A stretch of DNA of 64,000 nt, taken from the NCBI GenBank assembly GCA_963810755.1, contig CAWEOP010000009.1, positions 186,001 through 250,000 of the forward strand. The letters run 5' to 3'. The stretch's first letter is position 1, and each line of letters opens with the position of its first letter. This document shows, in pieces, positions 15,326 through 24,103 of this stretch. The notes under the pieces were generated by a model. It had not been told where the DNA came from. It saw only the letters and a program-made list of their open reading frames with translations, and made no database searches. A program made the translations under genes and the position numbers. Source of the stretch: FEN-1219 sp963810755. Lineage in GTDB: Bacteria > Pseudomonadota > Gammaproteobacteria > Steroidobacterales > Rariloculaceae.

Positions 15326-16963
15326 ATGTTCGCACGATACGTGGGGTTGGCCGGAGTCGTGCTTCTCGCTGTGGGCGGCGGCTCCGCTGCTGCGCAGACC
15401 GGTCACGACGGGCACGAGTTCGGATCCGTCCATTTTGAAATCTCCTGCAGTGCCGACTCCCAGCAGCAATTCGATCGGGCGGTCGCGATGCTGCACTCCT
15501 TCTTCTATCCGGAGACGGACAAGGCCTTCAAGACGATCGCAGCGAAAGAGCCCTCGTGCGCGATGGCGTACTGGGGCGTGGCGATCAGCCAGCGACCCAA
15601 TCCGCTCACGCCGCCGTTCGCGCCCACGAATCTGAAACAGGGCTGGGACGCGATCCAGAATGCACGAGCCGCCACAACCTCCACGCCGCGCGAACGCGAC
15701 TGGATCGAAGCAATGGCGGTCTTCTTTCAAAACTACGATACGGTGGCCCAGCGGATCCGGACCGCGCAATACGCCGACGCGATGGCGAAGCTGCACGCGA
15801 AGTACCCGAACGACAACGAGGCAGCGACGTTCTATGCTCTTTCGCTGCTCGAAGCGGTGGACCTGTCGGACAAGACCTACGCAAGTCAGCTGCAGGCCGC
15901 CGCCATCCTCGAGGAGCTCCAGGCAACACAGCCGGAGCACCCCGGCATCGTCCACTACCTGATTCACAGCTACGACTACGCGCCGATCGCCGAGAAGGGG
16001 CTGCCAGCGGCGCGACGCTACGCGGCGCTCGCTTCGTCTGCGCCGCACGCGGTCCACATGCCATCGCACATTTTTTCGACGCTCGGCATGTGGCAGGAGG
16101 CGATCGATTCCAATCTTGCCGCCGACGCGGCGAACATCGCCTACGCGCGGAGCGTCAACCCGGCAGCAGCGGCGAATCCCGCCGCGGTCGCCGCCAGGTA
16201 CCACGCGCTGGATTTCCTCACTAACGCCTACATGCAGCTTGCGCAGGACAATCGCGCCAAAGCGATCGTCGATCAACGCAATTCGATCGTCGTGATGCCG
16301 GCTGGCGAGCGCATCACCAATCACACGGCCTACGCGGCCATCCCGGTCCGCTACGCCATCGAACGCGGCGCGTGGGCCGAGGCGGCGGCGCTGCCGCCGA
16401 TCACGACTCCCTACAAAGAGGCGGAAGCGATCGTGTGGTTCGGCCGCGCGCTGGGCGCCGCCCGATCGGGCGATTCAGCGGGCGCGAAGAAGGACCTGGC
16501 TGAGCTCACGCGGCTCCATCAGGAGATCGCTACGACTGGAGACCCGTACTGGGCCGAGCAGGTGGGCATTCAGCAAGCCGCGGCGACCGCGTGGATCGCA
16601 CTCGCCGAGAAGCAAACGGCCCCGGCCATCACGGCGATGCAGGATGCCGCCGATCGCGAGGATCGCACGGAAAAAAACGTAGCGATGGAAAACCGCCTCT
16701 CGCCCATGCGAGAGCTGCTCGGTGAGCTGCTCCTCGAGGCCGGCAAGCCGGCCGATGCCCTTGCGCAGTTCGAGCGCTCGCTCAAGACCGTGCCCAACCG
16801 GGTCCGATCGCTCGACGGGGCCGCACGCGCGGCAGCGCAGAGCGGCAATCGCACTGTGGCCGTGTCGTACTTCAAGCAGTTGTTGACGCTCACCGCCACG
16901 GCCGACGCCGACCGGCCGGTGCTTCGCGCTGCCCGGGAATACGTCGACGCGAGCGGCGGCTGA
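15326..16963 (+). CDS. Exported TPR-repeat protein
   Basis: A 545-residue protein with a signal peptide (MFARYVGLAGVVLLAVGGGSAAAQ) and helical repeats throughout. Recognisable phrases are FDRAVAMLHSFFYPETDKAF, CAMAYWGVAISQRPNPL, HYLIHSYDYAP and HMPSHIFSTLGMW. These occur in a widespread family of secreted tetratricopeptide proteins found near oxidoreductase and PQQ-type genes; the biochemical role is not established. ATG 15326 follows a GAGGGA sequence and starts a good signal peptide; an in-frame upstream extension to 15266 has none. Confidence 0.82.
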   Translation: MFARYVGLAGVVLLAVGGGSAAAQTGHDGHEFGSVHFEISCSADSQQQFDRAVAMLHSFFYPETDKAFKTIAAKEPSCAMAYWGVAISQRPNPLTPPFAPTNLKQGWDAIQNARAATTSTPRERDWIEAMAVFFQNYDTVAQRIRTAQYADAMAKLHAKYPNDNEAATFYALSLLEAVDLSDKTYASQLQAAAILEELQATQPEHPGIVHYLIHSYDYAPIAEKGLPAARRYAALASSAPHAVHMPSHIFSTLGMWQEAIDSNLAADAANIAYARSVNPAAAANPAAVAARYHALDFLTNAYMQLAQDNRAKAIVDQRNSIVVMPAGERITNHTAYAAIPVRYAIERGAWAEAAALPPITTPYKEAEAIVWFGRALGAARSGDSAGAKKDLAELTRLHQEIATTGDPYWAEQVGIQQAAATAWIALAEKQTAPAITAMQDAADREDRTEKNVAMENRLSPMRELLGELLLEAGKPADALAQFERSLKTVPNRVRSLDGAARAAAQSGNRTVAVSYFKQLLTLTATADADRPVLRAAREYVDASGG

Positions 16964-16974
16964 AAAAACCGCGT

Positions 16975-17110
16975 CACTCCAACGGCGCCGGCCAGTTGAG
17001 CACGACCATCAGACGTGACGCTGCGGCCCCCACCGGAACGCTGCAAGAACCGCTGACCGTCCGCAGAGACCTCGTAGGGTTGCCGATCGTCGCTCGGCTG
17101 CAGCGTCGTT
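16975..17110 (-). pseudogene. Decayed fragment of a TolB-propeller regulator C-terminus
   Basis: On the minus strand this segment encodes, in shifted frames, PSDDRQPYEVSADGQRFLQ and later LMVVLNWP, matching the end of the intact regulator at 24104-26416 (PSDDRQNYAVSADSQRFLL, LTVVLNWPALLE). At the DNA level it aligns with about 24107-24240. It is a short orphan piece with frame changes, left by deletion of a paralogue. Confidence 0.75.
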
Positions 17111-17283
17111 ATGTAACGATCGTTGCCAAGCCGATGACTCGACAAACTGCGAAGTCCCGCGGCTCTACTGCTGAAGCATTAGCAAAGCTAGCGGAGGTGC
17201 ATGTGCTCGCGGCAGCATGCGCGAGTGCCGCATTCTGTCCAGTCGTCCTTGAGGTTCGTCACGGCCGCGGATAACGTTGCGCC

Positions 17284-17553
17284 GTGCCAAAACAAGAACA
17301 ATCCCACGAGCTGATTTCCCTTCCTCCGCTACAACCAGGCGACCGCGTGTTGCTGGAGGATCTGCACGTCGGCGACGAAGTGATCTATAACCATCCCGTG
17401 TTCGGACCGCAGCTCGCGCGAGTTGTCGGCCTACATCGGAAAGCTGGTTCGCTCGTCGGATTCTTCCCGGATCGGTCGCGCACCTTCAGTCCGAAACCCG
17501 TCGAGCTACAGCGCATCGTGAAAGCGTGGCGCTCGCGGGAGTCCCGGCGCTAG
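17284..17553 (+). CDS. Small hypothetical protein
   Basis: An 89-residue frame starting at GTG 17284 (MPKQEQSHELISLPPLQPGD). The middle (VGDEVIYNHPVFGPQLARVV) suggests a small beta-barrel. No clear ribosome-binding site is seen and no family is recognised. High third-position GC and conserved-looking hydrophobic pattern support coding. Confidence 0.5.
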   Translation: MPKQEQSHELISLPPLQPGDRVLLEDLHVGDEVIYNHPVFGPQLARVVGLHRKAGSLVGFFPDRSRTFSPKPVELQRIVKAWRSRESRR

Positions 17554-17680
17554 CGCTCGTTCCAACTCGCCCGCTTCAGCTCGGCACTCTGCGGGTGTCC
17601 AGTCACGTATATTTCTAGTCGAATCGCGACATCACTCGCGACTGGCGTACCATCGGTTCGGGAAAGTGGAGTATTCGCTC

Positions 17681-18301
17681 ATGTCGAGTCTCAGAGTCCT
17701 CTGCGTCTGCGCGGCTCTAGGTATTGCGGCTGCCGCGTCTGGTCAAGGACGACCGGACCGTATCTACAAGACTGCCGTGGTCGCGCTCACGGAAGATCCG
17801 GCGCTCAGGGCGGATTTCGAGCGCCAGCTCGTCGCCAAAGCGCGCGAGCACAATTACGACGCGGTCACGAGCTACGACCTCGTGCCGACTATCACCGACG
17901 TGGACAACAAAGACTTCGCTGACACGATGTTGGCAAACAAGGTAGACCTCGTGTGGTTGCTTCGGCCGGCCGCGATCGGGCCCGACTCATCGCTGGACTC
18001 CGTGCGCAAGGAAGTCAACGCCAAAACTCTCACCGACATGCGCGATTTCGCAAAGAAGGTAAGCAATTCCGACGGCGATGATTTGATCGCAGTGGTCCAC
18101 ATGGCCGTCTATTTGTTCTACGGCCGCGACCCCGAGGTCATTTCGTCTGGTGCGGTGTGGCTCGACGAGCCTGTTCAGGATCGAGCGGAAGGTATCGCGC
18201 GGTTGCAAGACTTAGCGCTCGCTAACCTCGACGCCGCGAGGCCGGGCATCCGTCGTTTCTACAGGCTGCCGCCGCAGCCGGGGATCCGCGTGGCCCCGTA
18301 A
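17681..18301 (+). CDS. Exported protein of unknown function
   Basis: A 206-residue protein with signal peptide (MSSLRVLCVCAALGIAAAAS) and an alpha/beta domain (YKTAVVALTEDPALRADFER, VDLVWLLRP, LIAVVHMAVYLFYG). ATG 17681 was chosen because GTGGAG at 17666-17671 is an appropriately spaced ribosome-binding site; a GTG at 17666 is in frame but would be inside it. It lies 41 bases before the MBL-fold gene on the same strand, so the two may be co-transcribed. The function is unknown. Confidence 0.7.
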   Translation: MSSLRVLCVCAALGIAAAASGQGRPDRIYKTAVVALTEDPALRADFERQLVAKAREHNYDAVTSYDLVPTITDVDNKDFADTMLANKVDLVWLLRPAAIGPDSSLDSVRKEVNAKTLTDMRDFAKKVSNSDGDDLIAVVHMAVYLFYGRDPEVISSGAVWLDEPVQDRAEGIARLQDLALANLDAARPGIRRFYRLPPQPGIRVAP

Positions 18302-18342
18302 GCCCACGTAACGGCCCCGGATTCGGCGCCAGGAGGTTCCCG

Positions 18343-19209
18343 ATGAAACCAGCGGCAACGTTCCTTTCGGTTGGCTTGGCCACTCTGTGGGGATTCGCGG
18401 GGGCGGTTCACGCGCAGGCTCCTGCCTTGGGTCCGTCGTTCGGTCCGGCCGAGATGACGCTCATCCCCGTGCGCGACAATGTCTACATGATCAGGAAGGC
18501 GCCGTCCGGGAACGTCACGATGCTCGTCGGCAAGAAGCACGTGCTTCTGATCGACGCGAAATTCCCGCAAGACCACGACGGCATCATAAAGGTCGTCCGC
18601 TCGGTCACCGATCTGCCCGTGCGCTATGTCATCGATACGCACTTGCACGCGGATCACGCCGGCGGCAATCCGGCGATGCAGATGATCGGCGCCGACATCA
18701 TCGCCTCGGAGGGTGCGCGTCAGATCATGGCCGAGCGCCAGAGCCCTGGGCTTCCCGACATCGCGATTAGAGACTATCTGCGCATCTATCTCGATGACAT
18801 GCCCGTCGATCTCTACTACCTCGGCCGAGGGCATACCGGCACAGACATCGTCATTCATCTGCCCACGAAGCGGATCCTCGTTTCCGGAGATCTGTTCGCG
18901 CTGTACGAGCCGTACCGCGCAGTGATCGATTATTCGGCCGGCGGCAGCCTGCGCGAGTGGACGCACACGCTCGATCGCGTTCTCGCGCTCGATTTCGACA
19001 CCGTCATTCCGGGCCACAGCGGCTTGACGGATCGCAAGAACATGGAGGGTTACAAGGCCTATCTAACGCGCACGCAGGACATGGTGCGCGAGATGAATCG
19101 GCAGAAGCGCCCGCACGACGACATCAAGGCCATGCTCCAGTCGGAGTTCGCGTGGGGCGGGCTCGAGATGGCCGTAGGCCTCGACGGGGCCATCAACGAG
19201 ATGCAGTGA
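18343..19209 (+). CDS. Exported metallo-beta-lactamase-fold hydrolase
   Basis: A 288-residue protein with a signal peptide (about 1-24, ending AVHAQ). The zinc motif H100-x-H102-x-D104-H105 (THLHADHAGG), H164 in GRGHTGTD, D183 in SGDLF and H225 in IPGHSG supply the full set of di-zinc ligands. It is therefore probably an active periplasmic hydrolase. The family covers quinoprotein-relay-system hydrolases and B3-like lactamases; I see nothing that fixes the substrate. AGGAGG lies six bases before the start. Confidence 0.88.
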   Translation: MKPAATFLSVGLATLWGFAGAVHAQAPALGPSFGPAEMTLIPVRDNVYMIRKAPSGNVTMLVGKKHVLLIDAKFPQDHDGIIKVVRSVTDLPVRYVIDTHLHADHAGGNPAMQMIGADIIASEGARQIMAERQSPGLPDIAIRDYLRIYLDDMPVDLYYLGRGHTGTDIVIHLPTKRILVSGDLFALYEPYRAVIDYSAGGSLREWTHTLDRVLALDFDTVIPGHSGLTDRKNMEGYKAYLTRTQDMVREMNRQKRPHDDIKAMLQSEFAWGGLEMAVGLDGAINEMQ

Positions 19210-19255
19210 TTCGAGTCCTCAGCGCGTGGAGCAGGTCAGTGCCAGACGTGCTTGC

Positions 19256-19945
19256 TCAAACGCTCTTGGGAACGCCGATGACGATCAGCACTTGGTAGTC
19301 TTGCTTCGCGCAATCGCCGACCGGCGGCATCGCCGCGCCGGGAGCCACGGGGAAATCGTCTTCGCGCGCCGCCATTGGTGAGCACGAACCGCCCGCCTTC
19401 GACGGCGTATAGACTGCTGCGCGGCAGCGCAGATGAGTGACATCGTAGAGCGTGGCGCCGTCGGCGAGCTCCCAGCGTTGCTTGCCGTCCACCGCCGGAT
19501 GGACCGTGAGCACACTCGTGACCTCGCGATCGCCGGTGACTAGGTACTGTCCAGCGGGCATCGGGAAGGTGGGCGCTTCCATCAACAACCCATGCTCCTC
19601 GAGCCACCAGGCGTTCTTGTCGAGATGCCAACCGGCGGGCGCAACACCGTTCTCGAGGCGGTCGTAGTACTTGAGCCGCACGCCTCGCGGCCCGGGATCT
19701 TGGCGCCACCAGCCCCAGGTCTCAGCATTGCTGCCCGAGGTCGCTTCCGGCGCGGCGAGCGCGGCGATGTACTGCGTCGGCACACGCTTGAACTGGCTGC
19801 GGTCGACCGCAGCGAATGCGCCCACGGGGAGCGCGGCGGCAGCGGCAGCGGCCGTGCCGTGGGCGATGAACGAGCGGCGGCTCAGGCTGTCGCTCGGCCT
19901 AGAATCCGGCCGACGAAAGACGTCGAGTTTGCGGTCGCGCGGCAT
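19256..19945 (-). CDS. Tat-exported protein of unknown function
   Basis: A 229-residue protein. Near residue 22, SRRSFIAHGTAAAAAAALP is a twin-arginine signal with the RR-x-F core, so the protein is probably exported folded. The mature part is tryptophan-rich (ETWGWWRQDPGPRGVRL, NAWWLEEHG) and mostly beta. The start at 19945 has a GGGGAGG ribosome-binding site; an upstream in-frame ATG at 19987 does not. The family is not recognised; Tat export suggests a cofactor or a folded partner. Confidence 0.72.
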   Translation of the reverse strand: MPRDRKLDVFRRPDSRPSDSLSRRSFIAHGTAAAAAAALPVGAFAAVDRSQFKRVPTQYIAALAAPEATSGSNAETWGWWRQDPGPRGVRLKYYDRLENGVAPAGWHLDKNAWWLEEHGLLMEAPTFPMPAGQYLVTGDREVTSVLTVHPAVDGKQRWELADGATLYDVTHLRCRAAVYTPSKAGGSCSPMAAREDDFPVAPGAAMPPVGDCAKQDYQVLIVIGVPKSV

Positions 19946-20052
19946 CGGAAGCCTCCCCTGCTTTCGGGTTGATCGACGCCTGATCATACGCTTGCCGTCG
20001 CGGAGCGCGCAGCGTCCGCAGGCGGCGCTACGCCCGCGTGTACCATGGCGCT

Positions 20053-20734
20053 ATGGAAACGCCGTCGACGCAGGGCGGCCGCCCCGCCGCCTGCTGCGTG
20101 GTGCTGATGATGAAGTCGGCCGCGCGCTCGAAACGGCGCTTGGCGGAGCACCTCGGGGCGCAGCGAGCCACGCTGGCCGCGCAGCGCTTGCTCGACTGCG
20201 CCTGCGAGGATCTCGAGGCTTGGCCGGGGCCTAAGTGCGCCGCACCGTCGGCCGCAGACGAGTTGAGTCGACGCGCCGCCGGCAGACGCCCTAGTGGTGC
20301 AGAGCGGCGGCAATCTGGGCGCGCGCATCAATCACGTCAACGCGGAGCTGATCCGGCTCGGCTTCGAGCGGCAGCTCTACATCGGCATCGATTGCCCGAG
20401 CCTCGATGTCGACTACCTCGAGCGCGCCGCGGCCGCGCTCGGCGACCACGATACCGTGCTCGGCCCGGCCGCCGACGGCGGCGTCGTGCTGATGGGTGTG
20501 CGCGGACGTTGGCCGCCGCTCGCCGAGTTGCCCTGGAGCACGACCGCGTTGTTCGAGTCGCTCCGAGCGGCCTGCGTTGCCGCCGGCTCGAGCGCCGCGA
20601 CGCTTCCGGGGCGCAAGGACGTCGACACGCTCGACGATCTCGTCGCGCTACGCACAGAGCTTCTCGGGGATGCCCGGCCGGCGCGCCGTGCGCTCGTGCG
20701 CTGGCTTACTGCGCAAACGGATCTCGACCGATGA
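20053..20734 (+). pseudogene. rSAM/selenodomain-associated transferase 1 (DUF2064, CofC-like), reading frame broken once
   Basis: The N-terminal part (20053 to about 20268) reads METPSTQGGRPAACCVVLMM and ends SAADEL. The rest continues one base later with DAPPADALVVQSGGNLGARI, IGIDCPSLDVDYLERAAAAL and VLGPAADGGVVLMGV to the TGA at 20734. Joined, it gives a full-length protein of the TIGR04282 family, a nucleotidyl/glycosyl-transferase-like fold linked to arsenosugar biosynthesis. The break is one extra base near 20268 and may be a sequence error. The end overlaps the next start (ATGA at 20731), so the four genes from here to 23070 form one coupled operon. Confidence 0.8.
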
Positions 20735-21448
20735 TCGCGCTGCGCGCCGCGGTGGTCGCGCTCCTGTTGGCGGCGATCGTCGCCGTCGCCGTCGGTTGGC
20801 CTGTTGGATCCTGGATCATCGGCGCCGCAGCTTGGGCGCAGAGCCATCGCGCGGCTGCGAGCACGCTGTTCGTTGCCGTCTACGTGCTGGCCGCCGTGCT
20901 CGTCGTGCCGGGCTCGATTCTGACGTTGGCGGCTGGGTATCTCTTCGGCTTACCGCTCGGGGTGGCGCTCACGTCCGCCGGCAGCGTGCTCGGCGCGGCG
21001 GCCGCGTTCGTCGTCGGTCGATTCCTTGCGCGCGATTGGGTTGCACAGCGCGTCACCGCGTCGCCTCGCTTCGGCGCGCTCGACGCGGCGATGCGCCATG
21101 ACGGCTTCCCGATCGTGCTACTGGCGCAGGCTGTCGCCGCTCATTCCTTACAACCTGCTCAATTACGGCTTGAGCGTCACGGCGGTGCGATTTCGGGATT
21201 ACTTGCTGGCAACGATCGGCATGCTGCCGGCCGTCGTGCTTTACGTATACACGGGCTCGCTCGCGAAGAGTCTTACGACACTGACGAGCAGCGGCCGCCC
21301 CCCGAGCTGGGCCGCAAACACGATGCTCGCGCTCGGTTTTGCGGCGACGGCCGCGCTCACGGTACTGATCACGCGCCGTGCCACGCGCATTTTGCGCGAG
21401 CGCCTCGCAGCCGAGTCGCAGCCGCCGCTGCCGGACCACGCGAAATGA
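20731..21448 (+). pseudogene. TVP38/TMEM64 (DedA-like) membrane protein, reading frame broken once
   Basis: A polytopic membrane protein of the SNARE-associated/VTT family. The first frame covers MIALRAAVVALLLAAIVAVA through VVPGSILTLAAGYLFGLPLG to DGFPIVLL. The conserved motif RLSPLIPYNLLNYGLS and the C-terminal helices continue in the next frame after about 21123, where one extra base breaks the frame. The combined protein is about 238 residues, the normal family length. VTT proteins move lipids or ions across membranes; here a role in the arsenosugar-type pathway is suggested only by its place in the operon. It ends with ATGA overlap into the transferase 2 gene. Confidence 0.8.
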
Positions 21449-22158
21449 GCTGGGCGAGCGACATCGCTGTCGTGATCCCCGTGCTCGGTGATGCAGCCGA
21501 GCTCGAAGCCCTGCTCGCGCAGCTCGAGGCACAGCAACCCCACGAGATCATCGTGATTTCAGGAAGCGCAGACGCGGCCGTTGCGGCCGTCTGCGACCGG
21601 CATACGTGCGAGTACGTCGAAGGGCCCGCCAATCGCGGTGCGCAGCTCCACGCGGGCGCTCGACGAGCAAGCGGCGCGGTGCTGTGGTTCGTGCACGCCG
21701 ACGCGCAGTTGCCGCACGACGCGCTGGCGGTCGTCGCCGCGGCCGTTCGCGGCGGCGCCGAGAGCGGCTGCTTTCAGTTTGCGTTCCAAGGACCGACGAC
21801 GCCGTACAAGCGCCTGCTCGAGCAGCTCGTCGCGCTGCGAATTCGCTGCGGCGGCATGGTCTATGGCGATCAGGGCATCTTCGCGCGCCGCGATGTTTAC
21901 CATGCGGTGGGCGGATTCGCCGAGTGGCCGCTGTTCGAGGAAGTGGAGCTCGTGCGGCGACTGCGCGCGCGCGGCACGTTCCGCGTGCTACCTCGCGCGC
22001 TCGCCGTTGCCACGCGGCGCTGGGAACGGGACGGCTGGTTCAGGCGGACGCTGCACAATCGCTGGCTCGCGCTCCGCTTCGCGCTCGGCGCCCGGCCCGA
22101 GGCGCTGGCCGCAAGCTATCGGGCGCTGCTACCCTCGGACGAGGAGCACGAGCGATGA
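21445..22158 (+). CDS. rSAM/selenodomain-associated transferase 2 (arsenosugar-type glycosyltransferase)
   Basis: A 237-residue GT-A glycosyltransferase of the TIGR04283 family. The N-terminal fold is IAVVIPVLGDAAELEALLAQ; the family has the DADxxxP element, here VLWFVHADAQLPHDAL at about residues 88-103. CGGMVYGDQGIFARRDVY and FEEVELVRRLRARG complete the signature. In known arsenosugar gene sets this enzyme accompanies ArsM and the radical SAM enzyme ArsS; its exact sugar donor is unproven. It is intact, unlike its two upstream neighbours, and overlaps the radical SAM gene by ATGA. Confidence 0.88.
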   Translation: MSWASDIAVVIPVLGDAAELEALLAQLEAQQPHEIIVISGSADAAVAAVCDRHTCEYVEGPANRGAQLHAGARRASGAVLWFVHADAQLPHDALAVVAAAVRGGAESGCFQFAFQGPTTPYKRLLEQLVALRIRCGGMVYGDQGIFARRDVYHAVGGFAEWPLFEEVELVRRLRARGTFRVLPRALAVATRRWERDGWFRRTLHNRWLALRFALGARPEALAASYRALLPSDEEHER

Positions 22159-23070
22159 TCGCGGAGCCAGGTTCGCTACGTTTCACCGCCGCCGGCGAGC
22201 CGCGCGGATATATCGAGCCGTACGCGCTTCGCGAGCTCTGGTTTCACACGGGCACGGCCTGCAACTTGGCGTGCCCGTTTTGCCTCGAGGGCTCGAAGCC
22301 CGGCGACGGGCGGCTCGGCCGCATTACGCTCGCGGACGCCAAGCCGTTCATCGACGAGGGCGTCGCTCTCGGCGTCGAGCAGCTCTCGTTCACCGGCGGT
22401 GAGCCGTTCATCGTCAAAGACTTCGTCCACATCCTGCGCTACGCATCGCAATTTCGACCGTGCTTGGTGCTGACGAACGGCACGGCCCCGCTGCTGAAGC
22501 GCCTGCATCAGATCCGTGCGCTACGCGCGCAACCGCATCCGATCGCGTTTCGCGTCAGCGTCGATTATCCGGACCGCGAACGGCATGACGCGGGCCGCGG
22601 CGCCGGCACGTTCGAGCAATCGTGGGCGGCGCTCGAGAAGCTGCACGCGTTCGGTTTCAAAGTTTCGATCGCAAGACAGATCGAGAAGACCGAGAACGCG
22701 GCGGCCGTTGCGGAGGCCTACGCGGGTTTGCTTGCGGAACACGGGCTGCCGAGGAACACGACGCTCGTGGGATTTCCCGATTTCCTGCTTCCGGGGGCAC
22801 ACCCGGAGGTTCCAGCGATTACCGAGCACTGCATGACGACCTATCAATCCGCGGACACGCGCCGCGCGTTCATGTGCGCGTTCTCGAAGATGGTCGTCAA
22901 GAAGGACGGCCGCATGCGCGTCTTCGCCTGCACGCTCGTCGACGACGACCCCGCCTACGACTTGGGCGGCACGCTGACGGAGAGCGTGCGGCAAGCGCAT
23001 CACGTTGCAGCACCACCGCTGCTACAGCTGTTTCGCCTACGGCTCTTCGTGCAGCGAAATCGATCGCTGA
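22155..23070 (+). pseudogene. Radical SAM enzyme of the arsenosugar-type cluster, reading frame broken near 3' end
   Basis: About 304 residues. The radical SAM cluster motif CNLACPFC places C36, C40 and C43 near the N-terminus, followed by the SAM-binding GGEPF (LSFTGGEPFIV). Up to about 22988 the frame is continuous. One extra base there moves the conserved cysteine-rich end, HHRCYSCFAYGSSCSE, into the next frame, stopping at TGA 23068-23070. If the base is ignored the protein has an auxiliary Cys cluster (C-x2-C-x6-C). Without correction the frame runs on to about 23115, overlapping the convergent DUF547 gene, with a nonsensical tail. Function within the cluster is inferred from neighbours; it is not the canonical ArsS by any motif I can confirm. 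Confidence 0.82.
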
Positions 23071-23083
23071 CTCGAACTCTTCG

Positions 23084-23857
23084 TCAAGGCTGGCGATTCA
23101 GCGTCCAATCGTAGGTAATGAACTTCACGACGAAGCTGGGATCGATGCGCTCGTCCCGATAGCGGTTCACGTACTCGATCAAGCTCTCATGCTTGCCGTC
23201 GGCGGCGAAGTCTTCGGTGTAGAAATCGAGAATGGCCGACAGCCAAACTTCGCGCGCCGCGGCGTCAACGCGAACGTTGCGCGGGTCGTTGAGGAATTCG
23301 CGCGCCGCGGCTTCGAGCTGCGCTTCGAGCTCCTCGGCGCTAAAAGCCGTTTGGGGCAGCCGCGGACAGCTGCGCACCATGCAGTTGAGCGCGAAATGCA
23401 CGCGCGGCTCGCCGAGCGGCCGAATGACGTCATTCTCGTAGGCCGACAGCGACATCGACCGGCCGCCGACGGTGACCTTGCGGAACCTGAAGAACACCTG
23501 GCGCTTGAAAAAGCTCGTGAATCCGTCGGTGACGCCTTCGTCGATGACGCCCCGCATGGCCAGAGCGTTGTAGGCGTTCAAGTGGTAGGCGAGCACGTCC
23601 GCGCGGCGCGGGAACAGCTCCGGCGCCGTCGCCGGGCTCACGCGCTCCACGTAGGCCACGAACTGGTCGAGGGCGTTGCGGTCCGCCGCGAGGGCGTCGA
23701 AGTCGGTGCGACCTTGTGCGTCGACGAAACGGGCCAACTCGTTACTCCAAAGATCGAGGGCCTCGGCGAGCGTAGCGGGCGCCGCGGGCACGGTCTGCGC
23801 AGCAATCAGCGCGCCGACCGCGACGCAGGCCGTCAGCCGGTTCAGTATCGGCGTCAC
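23084..23857 (-). CDS. DUF547 exported protein
   Basis: A 257-residue protein with signal peptide (VTPILNRLTACVAVGALIAA). Diagnostic DUF547 phrases are FVAYVERVSP, LAYHLNAYNALAMRGVI, LSAYENDVIRPLGEPRVHFA, LNCMVRSCPRLP and FITYDWTLN. It is probably periplasmic. DUF547 genes often accompany arsenosugar/rSAM clusters, and this one converges on the radical SAM gene with only a few bases between. GTG 23857 is preferred over the longer frame to 23992 because it starts the signal peptide directly; the ribosome-binding site is weak. Confidence 0.85.
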   Translation of the reverse strand: MTPILNRLTACVAVGALIAAQTVPAAPATLAEALDLWSNELARFVDAQGRTDFDALAADRNALDQFVAYVERVSPATAPELFPRRADVLAYHLNAYNALAMRGVIDEGVTDGFTSFFKRQVFFRFRKVTVGGRSMSLSAYENDVIRPLGEPRVHFALNCMVRSCPRLPQTAFSAEELEAQLEAAAREFLNDPRNVRVDAAAREVWLSAILDFYTEDFAADGKHESLIEYVNRYRDERIDPSFVVKFITYDWTLNRQP

Positions 23858-24103
23858 TCGTCTTGGTGATGAATGTCGAGACGTTGCGCGGATAGTAATT
23901 TCAAACGCCCGAAACGGCGAGCCGAGCCACCGAGATGCGGCAGATCGCAGATGGGCGGCGGCGCACGCCGTTGAGCCGAGTCGCCTTTGCACGAAATCAA
24001 TCGCCTAGAAGCACGCGCGCGTTCTTCCCAGCCGTTCAAGCGAGCGCAAATGTACTCGCTGCGGAGCAAGCCAGCAAACAGGGGCCGGGGCGGCCCGACC
24101 GTG

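Noticed and set aside
20038..22158. A single 706-residue protein across the transferase 1, TVP38 and transferase 2 genes
   Set aside because: The long open frame arises because two one-base insertions place three separate genes in the same frame; ATGA overlaps and internal starts show separate genes.
22622..23869. A 415-residue + strand protein over the DUF547 gene
   Set aside because: It is the antisense shadow of the well-supported DUF547 protein, arginine/alanine-rich and without motifs.
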